A stretch of DNA of 64,000 bases, taken from Betaproteobacteria bacterium. Its GTDB lineage: Bacteria > Pseudomonadota > Gammaproteobacteria > Burkholderiales > Burkholderiaceae_C. The notes below the pieces were generated by a model, which saw only the letters and a list, made by a program, of their open reading frames with translations, ran no database searches and was not told the origin of the DNA. Shown here one piece after another: positions 9,145 to 19,778 of the stretch. Where the stretch lies: assembly GCA_016704535.1 (NCBI GenBank), contig JADIZZ010000001.1, positions 62,001 through 126,000 of the forward strand, given 5' to 3'. The stretch's first letter is position 1, and each line of letters opens with the position of its first letter. Position numbers and translations under genes: made by a program.

Positions 9145-10892
9145 CGGCGCTGCTTCTCCAGTCTCAGGCGTTCGATCTGTTGTTCGTAGGCGGCGAGGAA
9201 GGCCTTGCCGAACAGGTTGTGGAAGTCCTCCTGCGCCTCCTCGCGAATGGCGTGGTGGTGCTGCAGGTACAGGTCCCAGAGCCGGGCGCGGCGGTTCATC
9301 GGCAGCAGGCTGTCCAGCATGGAGCCGCCGGAGAGCTTGGCTTCCAGCGCTGCCGGGTCGAATCGACCGAGCATGCCTTCGATGGCCGCGCGCATGCCGG
9401 CCACGGTGCCGATGGAGTGGCCGACCAGGTCGTGCATCGCCTGTTCGAGTGCGTCCGGACCGTCGAGAAAGCCGCGTGCCGGAGGCTGCACCAGCTGTTC
9501 GATGCCCGAGGCCGCGTCGGGTGCGAACTTCAGCGGGTTGTTGTTGCGCTGCTGGATCATGGTCACCGCGGCGCGCAGTTCGTACTTGGTGCTGGCGCGC
9601 ACCGCCATCAGCTGCAGCGTGCCTTCGATGGCCATGCGAAGCAGCAAGCCGATGGTGTGCATGCGCTCCGGGCCGCTGCCGGCTGGCAGCGGCAAGTTGA
9701 CGCCGGCACCCGCGCAGAACGCGGCCCAGAGGGCCTGGCTCTCGTCCACAGGGCCCGAAACGGGCGTGGGCCGGGTCTCCGGGGTCGGCACCGGCGCAAG
9801 TGGCGGGGCAGATGGCGAGGCAGATGGCGGCATCGGCGTCGGCATCGGCATCGGCCGCGCTGGCGGCGCGGTGGCCTCCGTCGGTTGCAGCCTGGGTGGC
9901 ACGAAGGCCGCATGCAGTGCCGGCACGTCGTCCGGCTGCGCGAGCGCGGAAGGCGCTGCCGGCGCCGCGGGGGCGCCGAACAGCATCAGCGGGTCGGTCG
10001 AGATCGGCGTGCCGGCCGCCCCGGGCGGTCCGCCGGAGTCCGAAAGGAAGTGGGCCAGCGGGTCGTCCTGACGGCCATCGGCCAGGCCGAAGGCCTGGTC
10101 GATGCCGGCGGCCGGTGCCGCAGCCATGAGGTCGGCGAACGGGTCCACCGGCGCTGAGGCTGCCGCTGGGAGCCGCGGCGCAGCTGGCGCGGCAAAGGGG
10201 TCGAAGTCGTCCGGAAGCCGGCTTGCGGACGGGGTCGTCGGCCCTGGCGGCAATGCCGCCGACCGGGCGTCGATGCCGGCGGGCGCAGGCTGATAGGCCG
10301 GCAACGAGGCGCGCCCGACCGGCGGGCTGGGGGCGGCGGCCGGGCTGAACAGGTCGGTGAAGGGGTCGGCAGAGGGACCAGTGCCAGGGCCAAGCAGGTC
10401 GGCGAACGGATTGCTGCCCGACAACCCCGTGACGGCCTGGACCTGCAAGGGTACTGGCGGGGGCAGCGGTTCCGGCCCGGGGGGAGGCAGTGGCGGCTGC
10501 GCGGTGGCTGGGGCCGGCAGCGAGGGGCTCACCGACAGGCTGGGGCGCGTGGCGTCTGCGGGCAAGCCGTCCAGAGGTGGGCAGTCGGCCCGCAGGACGT
10601 AGCCGCCAATGCGAATCTCGTCACCGTGCTCGACCACCGCCGACTGTCCGCCCGACAAGGTGCGCGCGCCGACCAGGATGGCGTTGGCAGACCCCACGTT
10701 GCGGATCAGGAAGCTGCTGCCGCTGGCCACGACCTCGGCCTGCAAGCGGGAGATGAAGCGCTCGGGGTCGGGCAGGGCCAGCGTGTTGTGGTCAGCCCGG
10801 CCGATGGTGCCGCCAAGGTCGTCGAAGCGCGCCGCAAGGGGCGGCGTCAGCTGCTCATCGTTCAGGGAGACGGCCGTCAGGGTCAGGATCAT
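9141..10892 (-). CDS. tagH: T6SS FHA-domain protein TagH (Fha)
   Basis: TagH/Fha is the scaffold whose phosphorylation promotes T6SS assembly. The 583-residue protein has an N-terminal phosphothreonine-binding FHA domain (about residues 20-100: GGTIGRADHNTLALPDP, FISRLQAEV, LIRNVGSANAILV), a long Pro/Ala-rich linker (about 110-370) with several F-A-D-L motifs, and a C-terminal TagH domain (about 385-583: LLRMAIEGTLQLMAVRAS, NNNPLKFAPD). It overlaps pppA by four bases. The upstream gap of about 137 bases to the small membrane protein gene contains no convincing gene. Confidence 0.94.
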   Translation of the reverse strand: MILTLTAVSLNDEQLTPPLAARFDDLGGTIGRADHNTLALPDPERFISRLQAEVVASGSSFLIRNVGSANAILVGARTLSGGQSAVVEHGDEIRIGGYVLRADCPPLDGLPADATRPSLSVSPSLPAPATAQPPLPPPGPEPLPPPVPLQVQAVTGLSGSNPFADLLGPGTGPSADPFTDLFSPAAAPSPPVGRASLPAYQPAPAGIDARSAALPPGPTTPSASRLPDDFDPFAAPAAPRLPAAASAPVDPFADLMAAAPAAGIDQAFGLADGRQDDPLAHFLSDSGGPPGAAGTPISTDPLMLFGAPAAPAAPSALAQPDDVPALHAAFVPPRLQPTEATAPPARPMPMPTPMPPSASPSAPPLAPVPTPETRPTPVSGPVDESQALWAAFCAGAGVNLPLPAGSGPERMHTIGLLLRMAIEGTLQLMAVRASTKYELRAAVTMIQQRNNNPLKFAPDAASGIEQLVQPPARGFLDGPDALEQAMHDLVGHSIGTVAGMRAAIEGMLGRFDPAALEAKLSGGSMLDSLLPMNRRARLWDLYLQHHHAIREEAQEDFHNLFGKAFLAAYEQQIERLRLEKQRR

Positions 10893-11029
10893 GGGGCGGG
10901 GTGATGGAGACGCAGTTCACGCGAAGACCGTCGCGGCGCGGTGGCAGGCAGCCCTGCCGCATCTTGAGGGCACGGCGGGCGCTCGGCAAGGCACAGAAAG
11001 GGGGGCCACGACGGTTCGATGCGGGTCGT

Positions 11030-11191
11030 TCATGGGCCCATCCGTAGCCAGACTGCGACCGCAGCGAAGATGAAGGCCATCAGCGCCCACGTGGCGGCCG
11101 CACCCTGCCAGCGGCGGGTGCGAAGCCAGCGTTGGGCGGCGGCAATGGCAAAGCCGATGGCCAGCAGCGGGAACAGCCAGGCTGGGTCCAT
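11030..11191 (-). CDS. Small 53-residue membrane protein in the T6SS cluster
   Basis: This short frame starts with ATG at 11191, two bases after the stop of the TIGR02270-type gene, and encodes 53 residues. Two hydrophobic segments (about residues 4-19, LFPLLAIGFAIAAA, and 34-49, WALMAFIFAAVAVWL) are joined by a strongly basic turn (RWLRTRRWQG). That predicts a hairpin in the inner membrane with a positive cytoplasmic loop. The tight junction with the upstream gene and the coherent membrane pattern support it as real. I do not recognise a family and its role is unknown. Confidence 0.7.
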   Translation of the reverse strand: MDPAWLFPLLAIGFAIAAAQRWLRTRRWQGAAATWALMAFIFAAVAVWLRMGP

Positions 11192-11193
11192 GC

Positions 11194-12507
11194 TCAGGCC
11201 GCCCACTCGGCCAGGGCGCGCTTCTGCCGCGCAACCGGGGCGGCCACCTGGAACACGGGGCGCCCCGGCTGCAACAGGCTGGCGAGCATGGCCGCATGGG
11301 CACGCTGCCGCTGGGTGCCCTCGGTCAGCACATGGCGGGCGGTCTGTGCCGACAACGCCCGGCCCAGGAACAGGCGGTCACCCATGGCCACCGCTTCCAG
11401 CGCCGACTGTTCGCGCGCCCACCAGGCCTGGACGCGGGCCGGGTCGGGCCAGGGCAGGCTGTCGTCTTCGTCGATGGAGCCGTCGGCGTCGGCATCGTCC
11501 AGTAGCGCCGGCGCGGAAGGGGCCTCCAGGGTCTCCAGGTCCAGCAGTGCCAGGTCGGCCCCTGTGATCCAGTGGAAGGCTTCCCCCGCCAGGCGCGCCA
11601 GCGGCGGCTCGGACATCCGGGCGATCAGCCAGGGCACGAATCGCAGGTCGCCCAGCCAGGCCAGGGTGCGGATCAGGCGGCGTTGTTCGCCGATGCCCGC
11701 GCCCGGCCCGCGCGCGGCCTGCGAGAGGCGCTGGGCCCATTCGCGGGCCGGTCCGGTTGCACTGGCGGCCATGACGACCGCCAGGGCCCGGTCCGACCAG
11801 GGGCCGTCGCGCACGGCGATGGCGGCAGCTGCAACCAGGGCCTGCTGCCGATCGCCCAGCAGGCAGGCGGAACGCGCTTTCCAGAACGCGACGTCGTCCG
11901 GTTCGTCGGCCTGGCCCCGGAGCAACGCCGGCAGCAGGTCGACCCGACCCAGTTCACCGGCAGCGCGCGCGGCCACGGCCCGCAGGGTGGACAAGGGGCT
12001 GGCCAGGGCCGCATTCAGCACTGCGCCCGGGTTGACCTGGTGCAGCCGGCAGGCTTCGATGCCGAGTTCGAGCGCCGGCCCTGGCGGCGCCGACAGCAAC
12101 TCGCGCACCACCCCCTTCAGAACGGATGCCGACACCCATCCGTAGGCCGAAACCAGGCCGCGTCGGGCATCGGCCACCACCGGCCAAAGCGCGAGCAGGT
12201 CGTCGAGCGGGGCCTGGTCGCGGGCCTCGAGCGCCACCACGGCCAGCGCGAAGATCTCACCGGCACCGGGCCTTTCCAGCGCCGCCCGGCACAAGGCCTT
12301 GCCTGCCGGGCCGGCCACGGCCAGCCCGTCCAGGTGCGCGGCCAGGCGCTCGTCGAGCCGGCCCAGGCGCAGCAGGTTCACGTGTGGCGCGCGCACCAGC
12401 ACGGAACGCACATGGCGCAGCTGTGCCGCTTCTTCGGCATGTTGCTGCACCACCACGGCAATGATGGGGCGCTGCAGCCGGGACGATGGGGCGGGCTGAG
12501 TGGTCAT
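11194..12507 (-). CDS. T6SS-associated TIGR02270-family protein (HEAT-like repeats)
   Basis: The 437-residue protein matches the TIGR02270 family, which is found almost only inside T6SS loci and has no established function. The family-like start (RPIIAVVVQQHAEEAAQLRHVRS) is followed by helical repeats resembling HEAT repeats (for example LSTLRAVAARAAGELG and RRLIRTLAWLGDLRFVPWLIARM). A conserved-looking block AGEAFHWITGADL precedes an acidic stretch (DDADADGSIDEDDSLPWP). It is the first gene of a minus-strand run with the 53-residue membrane protein, then tagH and pppA. The protein looks cytoplasmic, and a scaffold role is only a guess. Confidence 0.85.
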   Translation of the reverse strand: MTTQPAPSSRLQRPIIAVVVQQHAEEAAQLRHVRSVLVRAPHVNLLRLGRLDERLAAHLDGLAVAGPAGKALCRAALERPGAGEIFALAVVALEARDQAPLDDLLALWPVVADARRGLVSAYGWVSASVLKGVVRELLSAPPGPALELGIEACRLHQVNPGAVLNAALASPLSTLRAVAARAAGELGRVDLLPALLRGQADEPDDVAFWKARSACLLGDRQQALVAAAAIAVRDGPWSDRALAVVMAASATGPAREWAQRLSQAARGPGAGIGEQRRLIRTLAWLGDLRFVPWLIARMSEPPLARLAGEAFHWITGADLALLDLETLEAPSAPALLDDADADGSIDEDDSLPWPDPARVQAWWAREQSALEAVAMGDRLFLGRALSAQTARHVLTEGTQRQRAHAAMLASLLQPGRPVFQVAAPVARQKRALAEWAA

Positions 12508-12645
12508 GGGCTATGGTCGGCGCGAAAGGGAGGGAGGTCCAGAGCAGTTGCCCCAAGCCCTCCCCCAAAAGTCAGTGCGTTGCCGGTCCGGCCGCCCGCG
12601 GCGCCTGACCGCAGGGCGCACAATACCGGCCCGGCCGTGAACAAG

Positions 12646-13527
12646 ATGATCAGCATGCCTGTTGTGTCGATTCAGCGTATTTCACCCCTGTTGGCCGCGT
12701 TGCTCGTCGCCGCCTGCGCCGCGCCGCCCTACAAGTCTGCATCCCAGCAGCCTTCCAGCCCCGCGACCAGCACCGTGCCGCAAGTGCCCGTGCCGGCGGC
12801 AGCGACCGAACCGCCCCCTGCGCCTGGGGGTCCGGTGCTCGACAGCCCGCAGGCGATCCAGCGGACCCTGAGTTCGGCCGTCGAGAACCTGGAGTTCGGC
12901 CGCGAGGAGGCAGCGCTCGAAGAACTTCAGCGCGTGCTCCAGGCCGACCCCGGCCAGCGCCTGGCCCTGAGCCTGATGCGCCAGATCAAGGAAGACCCGC
13001 AGACCCTGCTTGGGCGCGAGTCCTTCTCCTACCAGGTGAAGTCGGGCGAGTCGTTGTCGGCCATTGCCGGTCGGTTCCTGCGCGACGTGTACATGTTCTA
13101 CGGTCTGGCCCGCTACAACGACATCAAGGTGCCGCGCCAGCTGGCCGGAGGGCAGACGATCCGCGTACCGGGCAAGGCACCGCCGCCGGGGGGGGCGGTC
13201 ACGGTACCGGCACCCAGCCCGACCCCGGCCCTGGCCCCTTCGCCGGCTGCAGCGCCCGTGGCCGCGCCTGCCCCGACGGCGCCGGCTTCGGCCGCCGCAC
13301 CGGCGCCCGCACCTGCGGCTGAATCCAAGAGTGCACAGATCGCCCGCCTGCAGCGCGAAGCCCGCACGGCCTTCGCAGCGCAGGACCTGGTGGGCTCGAT
13401 CGCGGCCTGGGACAAGGTGCTGGCCATCGACCCGGACAACCGCAACGCCCAGCTCGAACGCCAGCGCGCGGCCGACCTGTGCCGTCGGCTCAACGACCTG
13501 ACGAAGGGGCCGAAGAAGGCTTGCTGA
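12646..13527 (+). CDS. LysM-domain lipoprotein
   Basis: The 293-residue product begins with a lipoprotein signal (LLAALLVAAC), then a Pro-rich spacer, a TPR-like helical pair (about residues 70-115, FGREEAALEELQRVLQADP), a LysM peptidoglycan-binding domain (about 125-175, FSYQVKSGESLSAIAGRF and LAGGQTIRVP), a long Pro/Ala linker and a second TPR-like helix pair at the C-terminus. A lipid-anchored cell-wall-binding protein at the outer membrane is expected. The ATG at 12646 is preferred; GTG 12637 and ATG 12655 are in frame. Its last 38 bases overlap the end of the convergent TPR lipoprotein gene. Its place among T6SS genes suggests a part in local cell-wall handling for the apparatus (inference). 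Confidence 0.85.
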   Translation: MISMPVVSIQRISPLLAALLVAACAAPPYKSASQQPSSPATSTVPQVPVPAAATEPPPAPGGPVLDSPQAIQRTLSSAVENLEFGREEAALEELQRVLQADPGQRLALSLMRQIKEDPQTLLGRESFSYQVKSGESLSAIAGRFLRDVYMFYGLARYNDIKVPRQLAGGQTIRVPGKAPPPGGAVTVPAPSPTPALAPSPAAAPVAAPAPTAPASAAAPAPAPAAESKSAQIARLQREARTAFAAQDLVGSIAAWDKVLAIDPDNRNAQLERQRAADLCRRLNDLTKGPKKAC

Positions 13528-14383
13528 TCGGTCGGCGCGGCGCTGGTTCCTTGGCGCCAGCCGGTGCATCGGCCAGCAGTTGCTGCAGCCGGGCCCGAGC
13601 CGGGGCGTTTCCGGGTTGCCAGCGCAGGCTCTGACGCACGGATTCGATGGCCGCCGCGGGGTTGCTCGCAGCCAGTGTGTCGGCGCGCTTCAACAGCAGT
13701 TCAGCCAGCAGCTTGCGGCTGGCTGCGTCTACAGGTCGACTGGCGGGGGTAGGCAGGAGCAGGGCGATGGCGGCATCGACGTCGCCCTGGCCGGCCAGCA
13801 GGCTGGCGTGTTCCAGGTCCGGCCTGCCCGCTGCGGCATGGCCCTGGGTCTCGGAGCGGCTGGCATCGGGTGGCACCATCGCGCGGGCAAAGCTGCCGAC
13901 CGCCTGGCGCCGGGCGCGGTCGCGTTCGATCGCGCGCAGCGCGTTGGCGGCCTCGAGCTGCCCCGGTGCCAGCGCCAGCACCTCCAGGTAAAGCCGGCTC
14001 GCCAGGTCGACCTGCCCACGCGCGCGGGCTGCCTTGGCCTGAGGCAGGCGCTCGGCGACCTGGCTCTGGATCTGGGCGAGTGCCGTCTGGCGCCCCTTCT
14101 GGGCGTCGGCGTCCTGCGGCGACAGTGCCAGCACGATGTCCCAGGCCCAGACGGCGTCGCCCCAGCGGCCTTCACGCGCGGCGGCCCCGGCCGCCGCACG
14201 CTGCCGTTGTTCGTAGGCCCGAACACCGGCAACTGGGCCGTCAGGCACAGTGGGCTGCGGTGCCGCCACGACCGAGGGCGTGGGCTGCAGCGGCTGCTGC
14301 CAGGCACAGGCGCCCAGCAGCACCACCAGGCTCATCGCCGGCAGGCCAAGGCACGGCCGCCAACGTGACCGCAACAGGCTCAT
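13490..14383 (-). CDS. TPR lipoprotein of the kinase-deacetylase operon
   Basis: The 297-residue product has an N-terminal signal with lipobox (LVVLLGAC), then tetratricopeptide-like repeats: GRWGDAVWAWDIVLALSP, GQVDLASRLYLEVLALAP, GDVDAAIALLLP and NPAAAIESVRQSLRWQP. It resembles its convergent neighbour (LysM lipoprotein) in the C-terminal TPR phrase (SIAAWDKVLAIDPDN there, AVWAWDIVLALSPQD here). Its ATG overlaps the stop of the deacetylase gene by four bases (14380-14383), so the two are coupled. A periplasm-facing protein-protein interaction role is likely; no specific function is known. Confidence 0.8.
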   Translation of the reverse strand: MSLLRSRWRPCLGLPAMSLVVLLGACAWQQPLQPTPSVVAAPQPTVPDGPVAGVRAYEQRQRAAAGAAAREGRWGDAVWAWDIVLALSPQDADAQKGRQTALAQIQSQVAERLPQAKAARARGQVDLASRLYLEVLALAPGQLEAANALRAIERDRARRQAVGSFARAMVPPDASRSETQGHAAAGRPDLEHASLLAGQGDVDAAIALLLPTPASRPVDAASRKLLAELLLKRADTLAASNPAAAIESVRQSLRWQPGNAPARARLQQLLADAPAGAKEPAPRRPISKPSSAPSSGR

Positions 14384-15483
14384 GGCCGCCCCAGCGGGCG
14401 CTGCACCTGCAGCCGCGCCTGGAAGTCGGCCAGGCTGTGGTCGCCATAGATCATCGTCCGGCGCAGCATCAGCGGCGCGGCGAAAAAGGCGTTGCCACCG
14501 GCGTTGACGGTCAGGCCCAATTCGTAGTCGGCACGCTGCATCGCGTCCAGCACCACCTCGTTGGCGCTGCCATAGGGGTAGGCAAAGTGCCGCACCTGGA
14601 TGCCCAGCGGTGCCAGGCGCGCTTCCAGCACCGTGCGCGGTGTGCGCAGTTCGATGTCGACGAGCTTGCGGTAGGCGTCCTCGCTTTCGTCCGGCTTGCG
14701 TTCGGCCAGGTTGCGATGGGTCTTCGAGTGGGCCTGCAGATCGACCAGGCCCGAGCGCGCCATCTCCTCGAACTGCGGCCAGGTCAACGAGTCGGGGGCG
14801 CCGATGAAGTCGGAAAACGCGAACAGCGTGGCCGGGAAGTTGTGTTTCTTCAACACCGGGAAGGCGTGCCGGTACGCCGACTCGTAGCCATCGTCGAAGG
14901 TGATGACGACCGACTTCGCCGGCAAGGCCCGTTCACCGGCCAGAAAGGCTTGCAGATCGGTGAGCCGCACCACGTGATAGCCGTTGCCGGCCAGGTAGGC
15001 CATCTGTTCTTCGAACCGGGCCGGCGACACGATCATCTTCGAGTTGCCGGCGCCGAAGCGGTGATAGCACAGCACCGTCACCGTCTGCATGCCGGTGGTG
15101 GTGATGCCCCGCGGGTTGCGCGGCACCACCGGAACCACCAGGGGCTGGCCGGCTATGGGTACGCCGCGCAGGCCGTTGGCTTCCTCGATCTGCCACGCCT
15201 TGTCGGCCTGGCCCAGGAAGCGTGCCGCCAGACCCCGCAGCGTGTCGCCGGCGCGGGGCAGGTAGACCAGCAGACGGTCACCGCTGCCCAGGACTTCACC
15301 CGTGGCCCCGGCCCACGGGGCGTCGGGCACCCGCGTCTGTGCACCGGGTGGTGGCGGCGTTGTGGGGGCGGGCTCGTGCACGCCTGGCGCCGGCGTCAGC
15401 AGGCTGCAACCCGCCAGGGCAGCGACGCACAGGGCCAGTGTCAGGGCCCGCGCCAGCGCAGGCAGCCGGTCGTGCATGTCCAT
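14380..15483 (-). CDS. LysM-containing polysaccharide deacetylase lipoprotein
   Basis: The 367-residue protein has a lipoprotein signal (CVAALAGC), a LysM-like peptidoglycan-binding region (about residues 70-120, LPRAGDTLRGLAARFLG) and a NodB-type carbohydrate esterase domain (about 135-355). Catalytic motifs are present: TFDDGYESAY (catalytic base and metal Asp), HSKTH (metal-binding His pair) and FAYPYGSANE. Such enzymes remove acetyl groups from N-acetylated glycans, here probably peptidoglycan. It starts eight bases after the kinase stop and overlaps the TPR lipoprotein, forming an operon with the T6SS kinase. Deacetylation to help the machine cross the wall, or to protect against lytic effectors, would fit but is inference. 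Confidence 0.88.
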   Translation of the reverse strand: MDMHDRLPALARALTLALCVAALAGCSLLTPAPGVHEPAPTTPPPPGAQTRVPDAPWAGATGEVLGSGDRLLVYLPRAGDTLRGLAARFLGQADKAWQIEEANGLRGVPIAGQPLVVPVVPRNPRGITTTGMQTVTVLCYHRFGAGNSKMIVSPARFEEQMAYLAGNGYHVVRLTDLQAFLAGERALPAKSVVITFDDGYESAYRHAFPVLKKHNFPATLFAFSDFIGAPDSLTWPQFEEMARSGLVDLQAHSKTHRNLAERKPDESEDAYRKLVDIELRTPRTVLEARLAPLGIQVRHFAYPYGSANEVVLDAMQRADYELGLTVNAGGNAFFAAPLMLRRTMIYGDHSLADFQARLQVQRPLGRP

Positions 15484-15491
15484 GGGGTCGT

Positions 15492-17435
<1,944 letters not shown>

Positions 17436-17665
17436 GAGTTCACCCGCCGCGGTAGGCGGGAATTCGCTGTTGGGAGACAGCTGGGTGGCGTCGGGATCGT
17501 CCGATGCGGCCGGAGGCGGTGCGCCCGTCGTCTTCGGGCCGGCCGCGGGCGGCCGACCGCCAGACCCATTGGGCGGCGCGCAGGGGCGGTGGCGTCATGG
17601 GCGGTGGGGGTGGCGTCATGGGCCGCACGTGGCAAGGTGCGGGAACTGCCTTAATGCGATTGGCA

Positions 17666-18571
17666 TCAGTCGATCCGGCTCCACGCTTTGCCGTCGAACG
17701 AAACCACGTCTTTGGCGCCAATCGACCACAGCATGCCCCCTCCAACGACCAAGTCGTAGCACGTTCGAACTTTTTCCTTCCCCATCTTCACAAGTTCCAA
17801 GCCGCCCGATCCGAGTGTGAAGACATAGTCGATCGTGGCGACATAGAGAACACCATCAAACCATGCAAGGCTCCATATGTCGTCCGTGAACCCACCGAGG
17901 TCGACCACTTCCCACCGCTCGCCGAGCCCGCGCACTAGAACTCCGTTTCGAGCGCAGGCATAGACATTGCCGTCGCCCGCACAGCACAGATCGACCAGAA
18001 CGGTACTCACAGGACTGTTGCGCTGCGACCAAGCCGTGCCGTCAAAGTGCCAGATTTCGCCCTCCCACCCACAAGCGTAGATATCGGTCTCGGAGAAGCC
18101 ATCCAGAGCCTCGAATCCAACGACTTCTTCGTCAGGCACTGCCGGAAGGCCAGCCCCGAGCAGAGTCCACTTTCCAGACCCGTCACGCCGATAGGCTTGG
18201 CGGTCCATGCCGACGCAGTAGACGGAGTTGCCGACAGTACGAACGCCACGGATTGGCCCACGATCCTTCGGAGAGTTCTTGCCCTTGCCTATGCGCTCTT
18301 CATGCCGGTCGCCACCACCAAGCATCAGCACTTCCCCAAACTCTCCAACCATACAGAGCTGCTCCATCGGATGAGAAGCAATAGCTGTCCCGGCGGCTCG
18401 CCAGGGCACCTGTCCACCATCGCCCCAGCCGTCGGGCTCCCATTGAACGATACCTGCGGAAGGGATTTTTCCCGCGCTGGCTGCATCGTTCGAGAGAACC
18501 AGGTAGGCCAGGTCGTTCGCCCTGATCGAACCAGTGACAAAAGAGAAAAGATCTGTCCAATGCCCTGCCAT
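17666..18571 (-). CDS. Beta-propeller-like protein, probable immunity to the adjacent nuclease effector
   Basis: The 301-residue protein is built of repeated short strands with Gly, Trp and aromatic residues (DIYACGWEGEIWHFDGTAW, GDGNVYACARNGVLVRG, IWSLAWFDGVLYVATIDYVF, VVGGGMLWSIGAKDVVSFDG), a pattern typical of beta-propellers. There is no signal peptide, so it should be cytoplasmic. The ATG at 18571 is chosen because GGGGAG lies just upstream; a longer frame to 18610 would overlap the effector stop at 18597. It follows the effector by 25 bases and shares its lower GC. A cognate immunity protein of the nuclease effector is the likeliest role, by position. I do not recognise the family. Confidence 0.75.
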   Translation of the reverse strand: MAGHWTDLFSFVTGSIRANDLAYLVLSNDAASAGKIPSAGIVQWEPDGWGDGGQVPWRAAGTAIASHPMEQLCMVGEFGEVLMLGGGDRHEERIGKGKNSPKDRGPIRGVRTVGNSVYCVGMDRQAYRRDGSGKWTLLGAGLPAVPDEEVVGFEALDGFSETDIYACGWEGEIWHFDGTAWSQRNSPVSTVLVDLCCAGDGNVYACARNGVLVRGLGERWEVVDLGGFTDDIWSLAWFDGVLYVATIDYVFTLGSGGLELVKMGKEKVRTCYDLVVGGGMLWSIGAKDVVSFDGKAWSRID

Positions 18572-18596
18572 TCGGTGGCTCCCCTTCCCAATGCAC

Positions 18597-19778
18597 TTAC
18601 CTGAGCGCACGCGTGGCGCGTGCTGCCTGTATTCTGGCGCTCCGATCGATCACTGCCTGCTGGGCTGCGGTGACGTCGCTTTGGCCTGTCTCTACGGCTT
18701 TGATCGTCGTCTTGTCGTCGAGACCGCACTGTTTGTGGTAGGCATCGAGCTGCCCCGTAATGCACTTCTCACTGCAATCTGATTCCGGAAAAGCCTTCTT
18801 GAATGCCTTGGCTGCCTTCTTCTTGGCCGTACCGTAAGTTGTCTTCTTTCCAGTAACGCTGCCCCCGCCTGCCAAGGGGATTTGGCCCTCGGGGCACTTG
18901 GCGGCGCTCGCGCTCTGAAAGGTGTGCATCAATCCATGCGTTCCGGTGTTCTGATTGACACCCTCGGCGCACACGCATGGCGCCATGTTTTCGCTGTAGT
19001 TCGAGACACCTTCGACCGGGACCGAGCCCGTCCCGCCACGGCCAGTGTCATGCAGTGCACTGGCCTCTATCAGGTGATGCCCCGTCTGCTGCGGGCAACA
19101 GTGTGACTTGGAGCTCTTGTACGGCTGCAAAGCGCACCGCCGTGCGGCCAGGCACTTGTTAGCGGCGGTCCGGTCAGCGAGTACATCAGCCTCTCCCGTC
19201 GCGACTGCCCCTGAGGGCTTCCCTGCTGAACCCAGCGCGGTCTTGGTACAAGGATCTTTGTCACCATGCGGCGTGCAGTCCTTGCACGCTTCCTTCTCCT
19301 TTGCAATGTCGTCTGCGCACGGATGATCCGGATTAGCTACTGCTGCTTCGTCCAGGTACGGCCAAACTGGCGTGTTGCCGGGTAGCGACGCGTGGTTGTG
19401 GGTCGTCGTGTCCAGCATCCTGACGACGTTCTCCCCCTCCACCTTCACATCCATCGACCACATGGTGAAGTAAACCTTCCCCATGTTCTTGCTCGTGACG
19501 ACCCCCTTCTTCGGCGCGCAGCCGGCCTCGTCGCCCATGCTGCGCTTGAAGTAGCTCTTGTTCTTGAGCATCACTTCCTGGCCGGAGATCTTCACGCTGG
19601 TCGAACCGCTGGTCGTGTCCGACGCCATGCCGGTGTTCGGGTAGGGAATCGGCACCCCGGGCGGAGTTGCCGGCGTCGTCGGGGGCGTGAAGCAGACGTC
19701 GGGGAAGGCGCAGATCGACTTGCCTGCGGCCTTCTTGCAGGACACCTCCATGTTGTTGGCATAGACCTGGTTGCTCAT
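18597..19778 (-). CDS. PAAR-like (DUF4150) T6SS effector with C-terminal GHH/HNH-type nuclease domain
   Basis: The 393-residue protein begins with a DUF4150 PAAR-like domain (about residues 1-130: ANNMEVSCKKAAGKSICAFP, PNTGMASDTTSGS, NKSYFKRSMGDEAGC), which caps the VgrG spike. A Cys-rich linker follows (CADDIAKEKEACKDCTPHGDKDPC), then a C-terminal domain with a GHH signature (TGHHLIEASALHD, about 235-247) and THGLMH (about 288), matching the Tox-GHH2 group of HNH/endonuclease VII-fold toxins. Tse7 of P. aeruginosa has the same DUF4150-Tox-GHH2 architecture and is a DNase. No signal peptide is seen, as expected for a T6SS cargo. The toxin half is more AT-rich than the PAAR half. Its ATG overlaps the end of the thiolase-like gene (19775-19778). 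Confidence 0.88.
   Translation of the reverse strand: MSNQVYANNMEVSCKKAAGKSICAFPDVCFTPPTTPATPPGVPIPYPNTGMASDTTSGSTSVKISGQEVMLKNKSYFKRSMGDEAGCAPKKGVVTSKNMGKVYFTMWSMDVKVEGENVVRMLDTTTHNHASLPGNTPVWPYLDEAAVANPDHPCADDIAKEKEACKDCTPHGDKDPCTKTALGSAGKPSGAVATGEADVLADRTAANKCLAARRCALQPYKSSKSHCCPQQTGHHLIEASALHDTGRGGTGSVPVEGVSNYSENMAPCVCAEGVNQNTGTHGLMHTFQSASAAKCPEGQIPLAGGGSVTGKKTTYGTAKKKAAKAFKKAFPESDCSEKCITGQLDAYHKQCGLDDKTTIKAVETGQSDVTAAQQAVIDRSARIQAARATRALR

Noticed and set aside
10917..11033. 38-codon frame starting ATGA over the small membrane gene stop
   Set aside because: The overlap is suggestive, but the peptide is Arg/Pro/Ala-rich with no pattern and no ribosome site.
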